Part shown: positions 1 to 7,169 of the stretch, one piece after another | Position numbering within the stretch: position 1 is the stretch's first letter | Layout: each line of letters opens with the position of its first letter | Assembly (NCBI GenBank): GCA_046346665.1 | Contig: JAXMHQ010000021.1 | Span: 27,421 to 91,420 of the forward strand | Reading direction: 5' to 3' | Source of the DNA: JAXMHQ01 sp046346665 | Lineage (GTDB): Bacteria; Verrucomicrobiota; Verrucomicrobiia; Limisphaerales; JAXMHQ01 | DNA: 64,000 nt | Translations under genes and position numbers: made by a program | Notes under the pieces: generated by a model | Databases searched by the model: none | What the model was told of the DNA's origin: nothing | Seen by the model: the letters and a program-made list of their open reading frames with translations, nothing else

Positions 1-401
1 GGATGAGCTTGCGGATCCCCGCTGTAACCATCTGCTATTGAAGATTGGCAATCGGCTATCCGGCGAAGCCGCAGGGTGGGGCGAGACTCTGTCGAGCCCT
101 GGCATGGTAGGGACGGCGTCCCGCCGTCCGGCCTTCTGCTCACCATCCCCATCTCCTTCGCCTTCCGGAAAAACCATCGAATCGGCCGCTTCCACCGCTC
201 CAATTGCCAATCGTCCGCTTCCTTCTCCCGCTGCGCCCACTCGATGAACTCCCGGGCCGATCGCACCGACACCTCCACGCGCGACCGCTTGCAGAAACTC
301 AAATACCACCGGATCGTAATCGCCCACGACGCCTTCTGCCGGGCCGACAAATCCTCCCGCTCCAACACATCCGCCCAGTTCCCAAACCTGATCTCGCCCA
401 T
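1..401 (-). CDS. intI: Integron integrase (tyrosine recombinase), 5' part only
   Basis: The gene reads off the left edge; 133 codons are visible without a stop. ATG at 401-399 is preceded by a purine-rich GGAAAGGGAA. The visible residues form an all-helical DNA-binding domain typical of the N-terminal extension seen in integrases of environmental integrons: FGNWADVLE at about 6-14, RWYLSFCKRS at 31-40, SAREFIEW at 48-55 and WKRPIRWFFRKA at 70-81. The catalytic domain (R..H.R..Y) would lie outside the window. After residue 87 the frame runs through a linker that includes a dispersed palindromic repeat found elsewhere in the window (near 76-135). Divergent orientation to the cassettes is the normal intI arrangement. 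Whether the gene is intact beyond position 1 cannot be seen. Confidence 0.85.
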   Translation of the reverse strand, partial: MGEIRFGNWADVLEREDLSARQKASWAITIRWYLSFCKRSRVEVSVRSAREFIEWAQREKEADDWQLERWKRPIRWFFRKAKEMGMVSRRPDGGTPSLPCQGSTESRPTLRLRRIADCQSSIADGYSGDPQAH

Positions 402-662
402 AACCCATTCCCTTTCCTTTCGAAAATCCGTCGTTTTTACCCGCCCAATAAAAGCCCAATAAACCGACAAAAACGTCGCTTTATCCGGAATCAGTGAATC
501 GGCATTTCCATGCAGCGAATGCTCCCATGCCGTTGCCCATCAAAAATCTCCCACCTTGACACGTCAAGCCAAATCGCGTTTATTAAAACCGGAGAAAACG
601 ACACATTTAGCGTTAAGACCAAATTCCCAATAAACCGACAGAGTTGCAGTTTATTAATAATG
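402..662 (+). other. attI: Putative attI recombination region
   Basis: This is the non-coding interval between the integrase start and the first cassette. The first cassette begins at a GTTCGGC core (662-668), giving a predicted crossover after G662. Two exact copies of CCCAATAAACCGACA lie at 455-469 and 626-640, the second just upstream of the crossover. They could be integrase-binding direct repeats, as in attI1, although the spacing (171 bp) is wide. No attC-like palindrome precedes 662, which supports reading this as attI and not as another cassette. Confidence 0.65.
556..584 (+). promoter_or_regulatory. Candidate cassette promoter (Pc-like)
   Basis: A perfect TTGACA (556-561) is followed after 17 bp by TTTATT (579-584); TATTAA at 581-586 with 19-bp spacing is an alternative -10. 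It faces the cassette array and lies in the attI region, where integrons carry Pc. The -10 is weak and no transcript evidence exists. Confidence 0.4.
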
Positions 663-689
663 TTCGGCGGGAAACAGGAGCACGTGTTT

Positions 690-914
690 ATGAAGTTCAT
701 GCCGCAGTTCATCAAGAAACAGGGGGAAAAAGAAGCGCCCGACAGCGCGGGTGACTCCGTGATCGGCATGGCGGTGCTGGGTTGCTTGACTGCTGGCGTC
801 GTGGGCATCATGAAAGCCACGAGCATGCAGACAGGCGCAGACGTCATGTTTTGCCTGGTTGGCGCGGCGGCAGCATTTGGCGTCCTGCTTTACATTTGTT
901 TTCACCGTTTCTAG
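690..914 (+). CDS. Cassette 1: small two-helix membrane protein, copy 1 of 3
   Basis: A 74-residue protein beginning MKFMPQFIKK. ATG at 690 lies 9 nt after an AGGAG motif. A charged N-terminus of about 25 residues is followed by two hydrophobic stretches (about 26-42 and 52-70) with GMAVLGCLTAGVVGIMKA and FGVLLYICF, consistent with a small inner-membrane hairpin protein. Near-identical copies lie at 1928-2152 and 7290-7514, each in its own cassette. I do not recognise the family. It is the attI-proximal gene and so the one best placed to be transcribed from the candidate Pc promoter. Confidence 0.75.
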   Translation: MKFMPQFIKKQGEKEAPDSAGDSVIGMAVLGCLTAGVVGIMKATSMQTGADVMFCLVGAAAAFGVLLYICFHRF

Positions 915-945
915 GACATGAATCGATTCGCGCATACTGCGGTGT

Positions 946-1071
946 GCCGAACAATGCGGTGCAGGCAACAGCCACCGCGCCGTTACGAGACATGAGCAGT
1001 TGGCACATCACATCGTCGTTGCAGACGCAGGCGCGGCTGCCGGTGGCTGTGCCTGACCTGCAGCGTTAGGG
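946..1071 (+). repeat. attC: attC site of cassette 1 (126 bp)
   Basis: R'' is GCCGAAC (946-952) and R' is GTTAGGG (1065-1071). The arms CAGGCAACAGCCACCG and CGGTGGCTGTGCCTG pair, leaving one unpaired A, as expected for an extrahelical base. R'' is the exact reverse complement of the GTTCGGC that opens cassette 1 at 662. Confidence 0.9.
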
Positions 1072-1320
1072 CTTGCAGAGGTTTGTGATGCCGGTCGGTT
1101 TGGCGGCGCGGCAGGATGTCGAGCTTTGAAAAGCAGTGCGCCAGGTTTGCAGGGCAGGGGAGAGCATTTGGTGTTTTTGGATTTGCTAGCCGGCTTGCCT
1201 TGTATCGCGAGGGGTTGTTCGAAGCGCAGCCGCACGTTGATCGCCGGCGGACGTTCGGCTGGTGAAAGCAGAGCGTCGGTGGTAGCATCACATCAGCGAA
1301 AAAAAATTGAGCAAAAGCAG
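1072..1320 (+). other. Cassette 2 body, no convincing gene
   Basis: About 250 bp between attC 1 and attC 2. Two short plus-strand frames exist: 1116-1265 (49 codons, ATG, weak ribosome-binding site) and 1126-1326 (66 codons). Neither has a recognisable motif or a convincing start. The cassette may carry a tiny peptide, a regulatory RNA or a decayed gene. Confidence 0.5.
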
Positions 1321-1446
1321 CCCTAACAATGCGGTGCAGGCAACAGCCACCGCGCCGTGACGAAAGATGAGCTTTTGGCACATGACATCGTGGTTACAGT
1401 CGCAAGCGCGGCTGCCGGTGGCTGTGCCTGACCTGGAGCGTTAGGC
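1321..1446 (+). repeat. attC: attC site of cassette 2 (126 bp)
   Basis: R'' CCCTAAC (1321-1327) is the exact complement of the GTTAGGG that opens the same cassette (1065). R' is GTTAGGC (1440-1446). The stem is of the A:T type (ACAGCCACC with GGTGGCTGT). Confidence 0.9.
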
Positions 1447-1450
1447 GGCT

Positions 1451-1786
1451 ATGCGTGCGCTCTTTATTACGATTACATTCGTAGGCGCATTGCTCAGCGC
1501 GCTCTCGGTGTTCGAGATATCTGCTGTGAGATCCTATCGCGTGCAGCTTAGCGACATTCAGGCTGGACTTGCCGAGTGGGAGCGGATAGAGCAGGCCGAA
1601 GCGAGCAGACACCATATGGTGATTACGGGAGAGTCGATTGCTTACAGGTTTGGGCTCAGCATCGGCGGCATCGACCGCATCGAGAACGGCTGGTGGGCGG
1701 TGGCGAGTGCTGGCGGGGCGCTGTTGCTCGTGGGAGCCTGGGGCGCAATTGCCGCGCGACGGCCATGCCATAAAAGCGCCGCCTAA
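1451..1786 (+). CDS. Cassette 3: small membrane protein of unknown function
   Basis: A 111-residue protein. A hydrophobic helix at about 3-23 (MRALFITITFVGALLSALSV) is followed by a polar central part of some 60 residues, a second hydrophobic stretch at about 82-100 (GGALLLVGAWGAIAA) and a short basic tail. This fits a two-pass membrane protein with a periplasmic loop. The start lies 4 nt after the previous attC and the stop codon is inside the R'' core of the next attC, so the ORF fills the cassette. No family recognised. Confidence 0.7.
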   Translation: MRALFITITFVGALLSALSVFEISAVRSYRVQLSDIQAGLAEWERIEQAEASRHHMVITGESIAYRFGLSIGGIDRIENGWWAVASAGGALLLVGAWGAIAARRPCHKSAA

Positions 1787-1906
1787 CCATGCGGTGCAGG
1801 CAACAGCCACCGCGCCGTTACGAGACATGAGATTCTGGCACATGACATCGTGGTTGCAGTCGCGAGCGCGGCTGCCGGTGGCTGTGCCTGACCTGGGGCG
1901 TTCGGC
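1781..1906 (+). repeat. attC: attC site of cassette 3 (126 bp)
   Basis: R'' GCCTAAC (1781-1787) complements the opening GTTAGGC of cassette 3; R' GTTCGGC (1900-1906). A:T-type stem. The base after R'' differs from the consensus (ACC instead of ACA). Confidence 0.9.
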
Positions 1907-1927
1907 GGGAAACAGGAGCAAGTGTTT

Positions 1928-2152
1928 ATGAAGTTCATGCCGCAGTTCATCAAGAAGGAGCCGGAAAAAGAAGCACCCGACAGCGCGGGTGAGTCGGTCG
2001 TCGGCATGGCGGCGCTGGGTTGCTTGACCGCTGGCGTCGTCGGCATCATGAAAGCACTGAATATGCAGACAGGTGCGGACGTCATGTTTTGCCTGGTTGG
2101 AGCGTCGGCGGCCTTTGGCGTCCTGTTCTACATTTGCTTCCGGCGTTTTTAG
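1928..2152 (+). CDS. Cassette 4: small two-helix membrane protein, copy 2 of 3
   Basis: A 74-residue protein almost identical to the products of cassettes 1 and 15 (differences include KKEPEKEAPDSAGES, KALNM and CFRRF). ATG at 1928 is 9 nt after AGGAG; an upstream GTG at 1922 is too close to that motif. The upstream leader from the GTTCGGC core is also conserved between copies, so the whole cassette was duplicated, not only the ORF. It is followed by a G:C-type attC, whereas cassette 1 has an A:T-type attC. Confidence 0.75.
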   Translation: MKFMPQFIKKEPEKEAPDSAGESVVGMAALGCLTAGVVGIMKALNMQTGADVMFCLVGASAAFGVLFYICFRRF

Positions 2153-2183
2153 GACATGAATCGATGCGCGCATACTTCGGTGT

Positions 2184-2309
2184 GCCGAACAATGCGGTGC
2201 AGGCAACGGCCACTGCTCCGTGACGAAAGATGAGCTTTTGGCACATGACATCGTGGTTGCAGTCGCGAGCGCGGCTGCCGGTGGCCGTGCCTGACCTGGA
2301 GCGTTAGGT
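2184..2309 (+). repeat. attC: attC site of cassette 4 (126 bp)
   Basis: R'' GCCGAAC (2184-2190) complements the opening GTTCGGC; R' GTTAGGT (2303-2309). G:C-type stem: ACGGCCACT on the left and GGTGGCCGT on the right. Confidence 0.9.
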
Positions 2310-2318
2310 CTCGTAGCC

Positions 2319-2711
2319 ATGCCATCACCAGCGACAACTTGGGATGCGGACGCTGCTCGGGCGCTTTACAAAAAGAGTGTCGAGGTGTGCGAGCGATTCT
2401 TCGCCGAACGGAAGCGTCCCGAATCGGCAAGCGGTCAGGCTTTTTATGATTTGTGTCTTGCTGAATATGCGATTAGGAAGCATTTGGCCGAGGCTGATTG
2501 CTTTTCGTCGCGGGACGCACTTATTTCTGCATTGAGGCAGTTGTTGATCAAGCCGGTGGAGCCGCCGATATTACCGTGCCGCGCAGACCAGTATCTTGCT
2601 TGTCAGAGGCAGGATATTGAGTTTGAGATTAAGCTCTTGGTAACGGAGCAACTACCACCCAAGGAAACCCCGAAGGAAAAGCCGTGGTATCAAAAAGTGT
2701 TCGGACGATGA
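2319..2711 (+). CDS. Cassette 5: soluble protein of unknown function
   Basis: A 130-residue protein without signal peptide or membrane helix. It is predicted mostly helical and charged, with RALYKKSVEVCERFFAE near the N-terminus and a proline/lysine-rich end (KETPKEKPWYQKVFGR). The start lies 9 nt after the preceding attC and the stop 5 nt before the next. The composition is less GC-rich than the core genes of the window. No family recognised. Confidence 0.65.
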   Translation: MPSPATTWDADAARALYKKSVEVCERFFAERKRPESASGQAFYDLCLAEYAIRKHLAEADCFSSRDALISALRQLLIKPVEPPILPCRADQYLACQRQDIEFEIKLLVTEQLPPKETPKEKPWYQKVFGR

Positions 2712-2715
2712 CGAG

Positions 2716-2841
2716 ACCTAACAATGCGGTGCAGGCAACAGCCACCGCGCCGTTACGAGACATGAGCTCTTGGCACATGTCATCGTGGTTGCAGTCGCAA
2801 GCGCGGCTGCCGGTGGCTGTGCCTGACCTGGAGCGTTCGGC
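2716..2841 (+). repeat. attC: attC site of cassette 5 (126 bp)
   Basis: R'' ACCTAAC (2716-2722) complements the opening GTTAGGT of cassette 5, a rarer core pair that makes the match informative. R' GTTCGGC (2835-2841). A:T-type stem. Confidence 0.9.
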
Positions 2842-2853
2842 AACTGCAGTACT

Positions 2854-3285
2854 ATGCGTGGTTCAGTAGCTATCATCGTTGGTTGCACGGCGCTTCTCTG
2901 TGGCTGCCACCACGAGCGCTACACTCGAGGTCAAGGTGATGCAGGTGCTTTCATGCTTGAGCAGGCAGTTGCATATGGCGGCCGTCCGGTTGCGACGAAT
3001 GGTCTGCCGACACTCAGGGTCGATTGGCAGTATGTCCAAGACGAGTTTGGAGTCGGCGTTTTGTTGCCTGGCGAGGCGTATCAGCAGGTGCAGGACTACT
3101 TTCGAGCGGCGTTTGGGCCGCCATCCGACTCAGCTGGTTGGGCGGTCCGAGACTTTGGCGTCGCGATTGGAGTCCAGCGAGAAGGCAGCGTCACCGTTGT
3201 TGGCATATATCCTCCGATGTCGCAGCAGAAGATGGCGAAGGCCGCACGGAAAATGGCGGACACCGTTGCAGGAAGCGCAAAGTGA
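2854..3285 (+). CDS. Cassette 6: predicted lipoprotein of unknown function
   Basis: A 143-residue protein with a lipoprotein signal: short basic start, hydrophobic VAIIVGCTALL and a lipobox ending LCGC, with the acylated cysteine at about residue 18. The mature part is polar with mixed alpha/beta character (YQQVQDYFRAAFGPPSDS, VGIYPPMS) and a lysine-rich C-terminus. It is probably anchored in the outer or inner membrane. No family recognised. The ORF fills the space between two attC sites. Confidence 0.7.
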   Translation: MRGSVAIIVGCTALLCGCHHERYTRGQGDAGAFMLEQAVAYGGRPVATNGLPTLRVDWQYVQDEFGVGVLLPGEAYQQVQDYFRAAFGPPSDSAGWAVRDFGVAIGVQREGSVTVVGIYPPMSQQKMAKAARKMADTVAGSAK

Positions 3286-3286
3286 T

Positions 3287-3412
3287 GCCGAACAATTCGG
3301 TGCAGGCAACGGCCACTGCTCCGTGACGAGAGATGAGATTTTGGCACATGACATCGTGGTTGCAGTCGCAAGCGCGGCTGCCGGTGGCCGTGCCTGACCT
3401 GCAGCGTTAGCC
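3287..3412 (+). repeat. attC: attC site of cassette 6 (126 bp)
   Basis: R'' GCCGAAC (3287-3293) complements the opening GTTCGGC; R' GTTAGCC (3406-3412). G:C-type stem. It has AATTCGG where the other sites have AATGCGG. Confidence 0.9.
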
Positions 3413-3422
3413 CCGAGACCAA

Positions 3423-3815
3423 ATGAGCTACGACCTGTATTTCTGGAGGCAAACGGGAGATTTCAAGAAGAGTCCGTCGGAAGTGCTTGACGCGCTTTCA
3501 GAGGATGGACCCGTAGAAGGCATTGCGAGTTTTCCACGCGATCATGTTCGACGCGTCCTCAAAGAGTATTTTCCCGAGATTGAGGATGCTGATATGGAGT
3601 TGACCTGGGAAGGAGATGGCAGTTATTTCCAGGTCAGTTTCGGTCATGCGACGGAGCGCGACGTTCATTTGATCGTCGCCAACTGCGGTTACGAGTTGCT
3701 GAAGAGTCAGACAGCCATCAACCGTCTGATCGAGGCATGCACGAGCATCGGTTGCGCACTATATGATCCACAGACCGACAAGAGGTTCGAGCAGCCTGAA
3801 CCGAAAAGGGGCTAA
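3423..3815 (+). CDS. Cassette 7: MSYDLYFW-type hypothetical protein
   Basis: A 130-residue acidic soluble protein starting MSYDLYFWRQ, an N-terminus I associate with a scattered group of bacterial hypothetical proteins (recollection, not searched). It has alternating strands and helices (YFQVSFGHATERDVHLIVAN, LIEACTSIGCALYDPQT) and no signal peptide. The fold could be similar to small immunity-like proteins, but no catalytic residues stand out. The stop lies inside the R'' core of its attC. Confidence 0.7.
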   Translation: MSYDLYFWRQTGDFKKSPSEVLDALSEDGPVEGIASFPRDHVRRVLKEYFPEIEDADMELTWEGDGSYFQVSFGHATERDVHLIVANCGYELLKSQTAINRLIEACTSIGCALYDPQTDKRFEQPEPKRG

Positions 3816-3935
3816 CAATGCGGTGCAGGCAACAGCCACCGCGCCGTTACGAGACATGAGCAGTTGGCACATGACATCGAGGTTGCAGTCGCGAGCGCGG
3901 CTGCCGGTGGCTGTGCCTGACCTGCAGCGTTAGCT
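3810..3935 (+). repeat. attC: attC site of cassette 7 (126 bp)
   Basis: R'' GGCTAAC (3810-3816) complements the opening GTTAGCC; R' GTTAGCT (3929-3935). A:T-type stem. Confidence 0.9.
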
Positions 3936-3943
3936 TTTAAAAC

Positions 3944-4225
3944 ATGATCACGTTCGAGGTCTTCGTAAACGGTGAAAAGCGCTTCACTGCGGGTGGTGAT
4001 TACCAGACCCTTGTCACCTCGCTGACACGCGTCCGCATTGCCCCGAGCGAGCATGTTCTCATTTTCAACACTTCCGGTATTGAGCCCGAGCCCCTGTCCG
4101 CGGCGCATTGGCCCGAGTGCGATGTGCGAGTGGGCGATTGGATAGAGATCCGAGTCCTGGAGGGAGATTATGCGGATCCACCAGAGCGCATTGATGACCA
4201 CGAAATCACCGAAGAGAAAAGCTAA
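3944..4225 (+). CDS. Cassette 8: small beta-rich protein, related to cassette 16
   Basis: A 93-residue soluble protein. The N-terminus (MITFEVFVNGEKRFTAGG) and the C-terminal pattern (VGDWIEIRVLEGDYADPPER) match in arrangement those of cassette 16 (MLAFRVMINGKHVGTVGM and GDKVEMELVQATVVDAPTR), so the two are probably divergent members of one family. I have an impression of similar small proteins in environmental integrons and planctomycete/verrucomicrobial genomes, but cannot name a function. Confidence 0.7.
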   Translation: MITFEVFVNGEKRFTAGGDYQTLVTSLTRVRIAPSEHVLIFNTSGIEPEPLSAAHWPECDVRVGDWIEIRVLEGDYADPPERIDDHEITEEKS

Positions 4226-4345
4226 CAATGCGGTGCAGGCAACGGCCACTGCTCCGTGACGAAAGATGAGCTTTTGGCATATGACATCGAGGTTGCAGTC
4301 GCGAGCGCGGCTGCCGGTGGCCGTGCCTGACCTGGAGCGTTAGAG
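4220..4345 (+). repeat. attC: attC site of cassette 8 (126 bp)
   Basis: R'' AGCTAAC (4220-4226) complements the opening GTTAGCT; R' GTTAGAG (4339-4345). G:C-type stem. It overlaps the stop codon of cassette 8. Confidence 0.9.
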
Positions 4346-4346
4346 C

Positions 4347-4541
4347 ATGGAGTGTTTGCATGTTGCCGGGGCGCATCGTTCGCGTGGCAGCATGTCACGC
4401 CTCACAGAGTACGCAGCCGGGTTGGCGGCAGCGGAAGCACAAGGCGATGGCATAGGGCAGGTGACGAAAGAGTTCCGCCGGGCGAGGTTGACGTTCGTGG
4501 TAGACTCAGATCGCAGACATGAGGACGAAAAAAAGCTCTAA
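4347..4541 (+). CDS. Cassette 9: short ORF, doubtful
   Basis: A 64-codon frame (MECLHVAGAH...) that starts 1 nt after the previous attC and stops inside the R'' core of the next. This end-to-end fit is typical of cassette genes, but the sequence has no recognisable motif, signal peptide or hydrophobic segment, and no ribosome-binding site beyond the attC. An internal ATG at 4392 is possible. Confidence 0.4.
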   Translation: MECLHVAGAHRSRGSMSRLTEYAAGLAAAEAQGDGIGQVTKEFRRARLTFVVDSDRRHEDEKKL

Positions 4542-4634
4542 CAATGCGGTGCAGCGAACCGCCGATTCGCCCTTTAGTTCCGCATTCGCGGGCGGAGCCG
4601 TGGGTCGGCGGTCCGCTGACCTATAGCGTTAGGC
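4536..4634 (+). repeat. attC: attC site of cassette 9 (99 bp, second lineage)
   Basis: R'' CTCTAAC (4536-4542) complements the opening GTTAGAG; R' GTTAGGC (4628-4634). The body is unrelated to the 126-bp sites: arms AGCGAACCGCCGA and TCGGCGGTCCGCT pair, and an inner AGTTCCGC/GCGGG hairpin is shared with the 99-bp site at 7170. Confidence 0.88.
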
Positions 4635-5054
4635 ATGCACGTGTTCATGACATCGCACCCATCAGTTAACGCTTTGATGCCCCAGAGAATCGCCAAGCTC
4701 TTGTTCGCAGGCGGTGTGCTTTGGGCCATTGCACTTTTGTGTTACATGCCGGGACTGGTCATCTATCGCGCCTGGCTGGGCGTCCTCTATGTCACTTGTG
4801 GATTTGGAGTTTTCTTCGGGTGGTTCTGGCGTATCCGTCACGTTCCGTCCAGATTAGCAGCCATATTCCTTTGGGTCAGTTCGCTCGCCGTAAACAGCCT
4901 TTATTGGGTTTATCAAATCATCCAAGTCGGACCATCCGGACTGGGTATTGATGATGTGCTTGGATTTGCGATATTGGGATGGCAGATGGTTGCCTCCGTC
5001 TTGTCGATCGTTGCTTTGATTTTTGATGTGCTACCACAGAAGCACAATGCCTAA
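4635..5054 (+). CDS. Cassette 10: four-helix integral membrane protein
   Basis: 139 codons from the first ATG, immediately after R'; ATG 4647 or 4677 (MPQRIAKLLF) may be the true start because none has a good ribosome-binding site. Four hydrophobic segments lie at about 22-42, 47-67, 76-94 and 108-130. It is probably an inner-membrane protein. It is less GC-rich than core genes. No family recognised; the stop lies in the attC core. Confidence 0.7.
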   Translation: MHVFMTSHPSVNALMPQRIAKLLFAGGVLWAIALLCYMPGLVIYRAWLGVLYVTCGFGVFFGWFWRIRHVPSRLAAIFLWVSSLAVNSLYWVYQIIQVGPSGLGIDDVLGFAILGWQMVASVLSIVALIFDVLPQKHNA

Positions 5055-5174
5055 CAATGCGGTGCAGGCAACAGCCACCGCGCCGTTACGAGACATGAGC
5101 ATTTGGCACATCACATCGTGGTTGCAGTCGCGAGCGCGGCTGCCGGTGGCTGTGCCTGACCTGGAGCGTTAGGC
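5049..5174 (+). repeat. attC: attC site of cassette 10 (126 bp)
   Basis: R'' GCCTAAC (5049-5055) complements the opening GTTAGGC; R' GTTAGGC (5168-5174). A:T-type stem. Confidence 0.9.
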
Positions 5175-5187
5175 CGCTACGCACGTT

Positions 5188-5544
5188 ATGACTGACAAGA
5201 TGGTCACACCACACTACGAGCGCGAAGATGGAAGCGCGCCCGGACCATTTTACGCCATCAAGGATCTCTGCATCACATGCTCGCTGCCAGTCGAGACAGC
5301 GCCAGAGAATATCAGGTATCACGAGAGGCCATGCACGAGCAGTCCCAGCACGCTCATTGACCATTGCTTGGTGGTTCGGCAGCCTGAGACAGCAGAGGAG
5401 CTAGATCAGATGATTGAGGTTGTGGCGGGTTCATGTGTTGAGGCATACCGTTACTGCGGCACTGACCCAGAGATTCTGCGCCGCTTGGTCGCGGCTGGGC
5501 GCAAAGAGCAGTGCGACGCTCTTGTTCCACGGAGACCGGAATGA
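5188..5544 (+). CDS. Cassette 11: cysteine-containing, ferredoxin-like protein
   Basis: A 118-residue soluble protein. FYAIKDLCITCSLPVETAPE near residues 21-40 resembles the start of small ferredoxin-like proteins, and later cysteines occur in RPC, HC, SC and YC contexts. The C-terminal part (CVEAYRYCGTDPEILRRL) also recalls proteins annotated as ferredoxin in environmental bacteria (recollection). A full CxxCxxCxxxC cluster is not evident, so metal binding is uncertain. It lies between two 126-bp attC sites. Confidence 0.65.
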   Translation: MTDKMVTPHYEREDGSAPGPFYAIKDLCITCSLPVETAPENIRYHERPCTSSPSTLIDHCLVVRQPETAEELDQMIEVVAGSCVEAYRYCGTDPEILRRLVAAGRKEQCDALVPRRPE

Positions 5545-5548
5545 CGCG

Positions 5549-5674
5549 GCCTAACAATGCGGTGCAGGCAACAGCCACCGCGCCGTTACGTGACATGAGC
5601 AGTTGGCACATCACATCGTGGTTGCAGTCGCAAGCGCGGCTGCCGGTGGCTGTGCCTGACCTGCAGCGTTAGCC
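5549..5674 (+). repeat. attC: attC site of cassette 11 (126 bp)
   Basis: R'' GCCTAAC (5549-5555) complements the opening GTTAGGC; R' GTTAGCC (5668-5674). A:T-type stem. Confidence 0.9.
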
Positions 5675-5687
5675 CCTTGCGATCGCG

Positions 5688-6029
5688 ATGCGAGTATTTT
5701 ACGGCAAATCCAGAGGTCGAGCAGACGTTCCAGCGGCCTCAGTGTGCGATGTGCCTCTGAGTACCGCATTGGAGGTTTTTCGCAGTTTGGATTCAAATCG
5801 GGGCTTCCTTGGCATTGAGATAGATGAGCGATTTGTTGTGCAGTTTATGTTGCACGGGAGCGATGGCATTCGCGTGGAGTTGCTCGACACATCGATTCCC
5901 GCGGCTGATGCTTGCCTTGCGGATGCTCAGTTTGCTGAGCGCTTGATTCGTGCTGCAGGCGAGGGGCATGATGTATTTCAGCTTGCACGGAGCAGCCACT
6001 ATGAATGGGAGCGTTTGGACATGGGCTAA
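5688..6029 (+). CDS. Cassette 12: soluble hypothetical protein
   Basis: A 113-residue protein starting MRVFYGKSRGRADVP. The central part is beta-rich (GFLGIEIDERFVVQFMLHG, IRVELLDTS) and the C-terminus helical and acidic (DAQFAERLIRAAGEGHDVFQLA). This resembles small immunity or accessory proteins in shape only. No signal peptide. The stop codon overlaps the attC core. Confidence 0.68.
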   Translation: MRVFYGKSRGRADVPAASVCDVPLSTALEVFRSLDSNRGFLGIEIDERFVVQFMLHGSDGIRVELLDTSIPAADACLADAQFAERLIRAAGEGHDVFQLARSSHYEWERLDMG

Positions 6030-6149
6030 CAATGCGGTGCAGGCAACAGCCACCGCGCCGTGACGAGACATGAGCTATTGGCACATCACATCGTGGTTGC
6101 AGTCGCGGGCGCGGCTGCCGGTGGCTGTGCCTGACCTGCAGCGTTAGGC
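6024..6149 (+). repeat. attC: attC site of cassette 12 (126 bp)
   Basis: R'' GGCTAAC (6024-6030) complements the opening GTTAGCC; R' GTTAGGC (6143-6149). A:T-type stem. Confidence 0.9.
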
Positions 6150-6162
6150 CAAAGCACACCGC

Positions 6163-6603
6163 ATGAAAAAATCAAGTTGCATCGTTTTCGTGGTCTTATT
6201 TAGCGCGTCGGCGTTCGCGCGATTCCTTCACATATGGACGGAAGCCGAAATGCAAAAGAAAGCGCGCTTGATTATTGTCGGCACAGTGACGGCCGTAAGA
6301 GACTTGAAGGAAACGAATACAGAACTTTGGCCGCCGTATAAGTTTGTTGGAGTGGAGGCCACATTTGCCGTTTCTCAAGTCCTCAAAGGTGATTTTACGA
6401 ATCGCACAGTCGTTCTGCATTATTATCGCGTTGATCCTCCACATTCGATCCTGCCTAATGGTCCAAACTTCCTTGAGTTAACGGCTGGCGACACAAAGCA
6501 GTTTCTACTATATTTAGTGCCAGATGGGGCATCGAGATTCGCTCCCGTATCTGGACAGCTTGATCCGGCGCTGGATGCTGTCACTGTCTATCATCCAAAG
6601 TGA
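6163..6603 (+). CDS. Cassette 13: secreted hypothetical protein
   Basis: A 146-residue protein with a Sec signal peptide (MKKSSCIVFVVLFSASAFAR, cleavage near residue 19). The mature part is beta-rich: KKARLIIVGTVTAVRDLKET and VEATFAVSQVLKGDFTNRTV resemble the OB-like or beta-barrel pattern of periplasmic proteins that begin with an IVVGTVTxV motif. It is clearly more AT-rich than the surrounding attC DNA. No catalytic motif recognised. Confidence 0.72.
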   Translation: MKKSSCIVFVVLFSASAFARFLHIWTEAEMQKKARLIIVGTVTAVRDLKETNTELWPPYKFVGVEATFAVSQVLKGDFTNRTVVLHYYRVDPPHSILPNGPNFLELTAGDTKQFLLYLVPDGASRFAPVSGQLDPALDAVTVYHPK

Positions 6604-6619
6604 GTGTTTTAGCACTAGT

Positions 6620-6745
6620 GCCTAACAATGCGGTGCAGGCAACAGCCACCGCGCCGTTACGAAAGATGAGCATTTGGTACATGACATCGTGGTTACAGTC
6701 GCAAGCGCGGCTGCCGGTGGCTGTGCCTGACCTGCAGCGTTGGAC
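6620..6745 (+). repeat. attC: attC site of cassette 13 (126 bp)
   Basis: R'' GCCTAAC (6620-6626) complements the opening GTTAGGC; R' GTTGGAC (6739-6745). A:T-type stem. Confidence 0.9.
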
Positions 6746-7162
6746 ATGAAACGCATCGTCTTATTCATCATCGCCATCCTCCTTGGTGTGGGGATCGGAT
6801 GGTATTTCGGATACACACGCCCGACCGTGAAGAATCAGCGAAAGTTGCTCAGAGAGTACCAGATTACCCGCGATAATTTCCAGATGACAGACGCAGAGAT
6901 GGCTGACTTTGCGGAGCACCGTCAGGAGTATTTCGAGGCGATGAAGCGACAAGATGAGATGGCCGCAGCGATGGCTCTGGGCGCACTCGTTCCGTTAGAG
7001 CGAGGCGACGTAGAGAAAGCGAAGAGTCGCTTGCAGACAACCATCTCAATCTACTTTCGAGGGCACCGTCAAGATGGGGATTCGAATGTTCTGCGTCATA
7101 TCACGGCATTCGCCGCCACGAACGCAGCACTTTCAAACGCGATCTACCGAAGGCTCGAATGA
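6746..7162 (+). CDS. Cassette 14: single-pass membrane-anchored protein
   Basis: A 138-residue protein whose ATG directly follows the R' core; TTG at 6740 would lie inside the attC. The N-terminal helix (MKRIVLFIIAILLGVGIGWYFGY, residues 1-23) anchors a helical, charged domain (EMADFAEHRQEYFEAMKRQ, coiled-coil-like). The attached domain is probably periplasmic. No family recognised. It is followed by a 99-bp attC of the minority type. Confidence 0.7.
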   Translation: MKRIVLFIIAILLGVGIGWYFGYTRPTVKNQRKLLREYQITRDNFQMTDAEMADFAEHRQEYFEAMKRQDEMAAAMALGALVPLERGDVEKAKSRLQTTISIYFRGHRQDGDSNVLRHITAFAATNAALSNAIYRRLE

Positions 7163-7169
7163 CAAAGAT

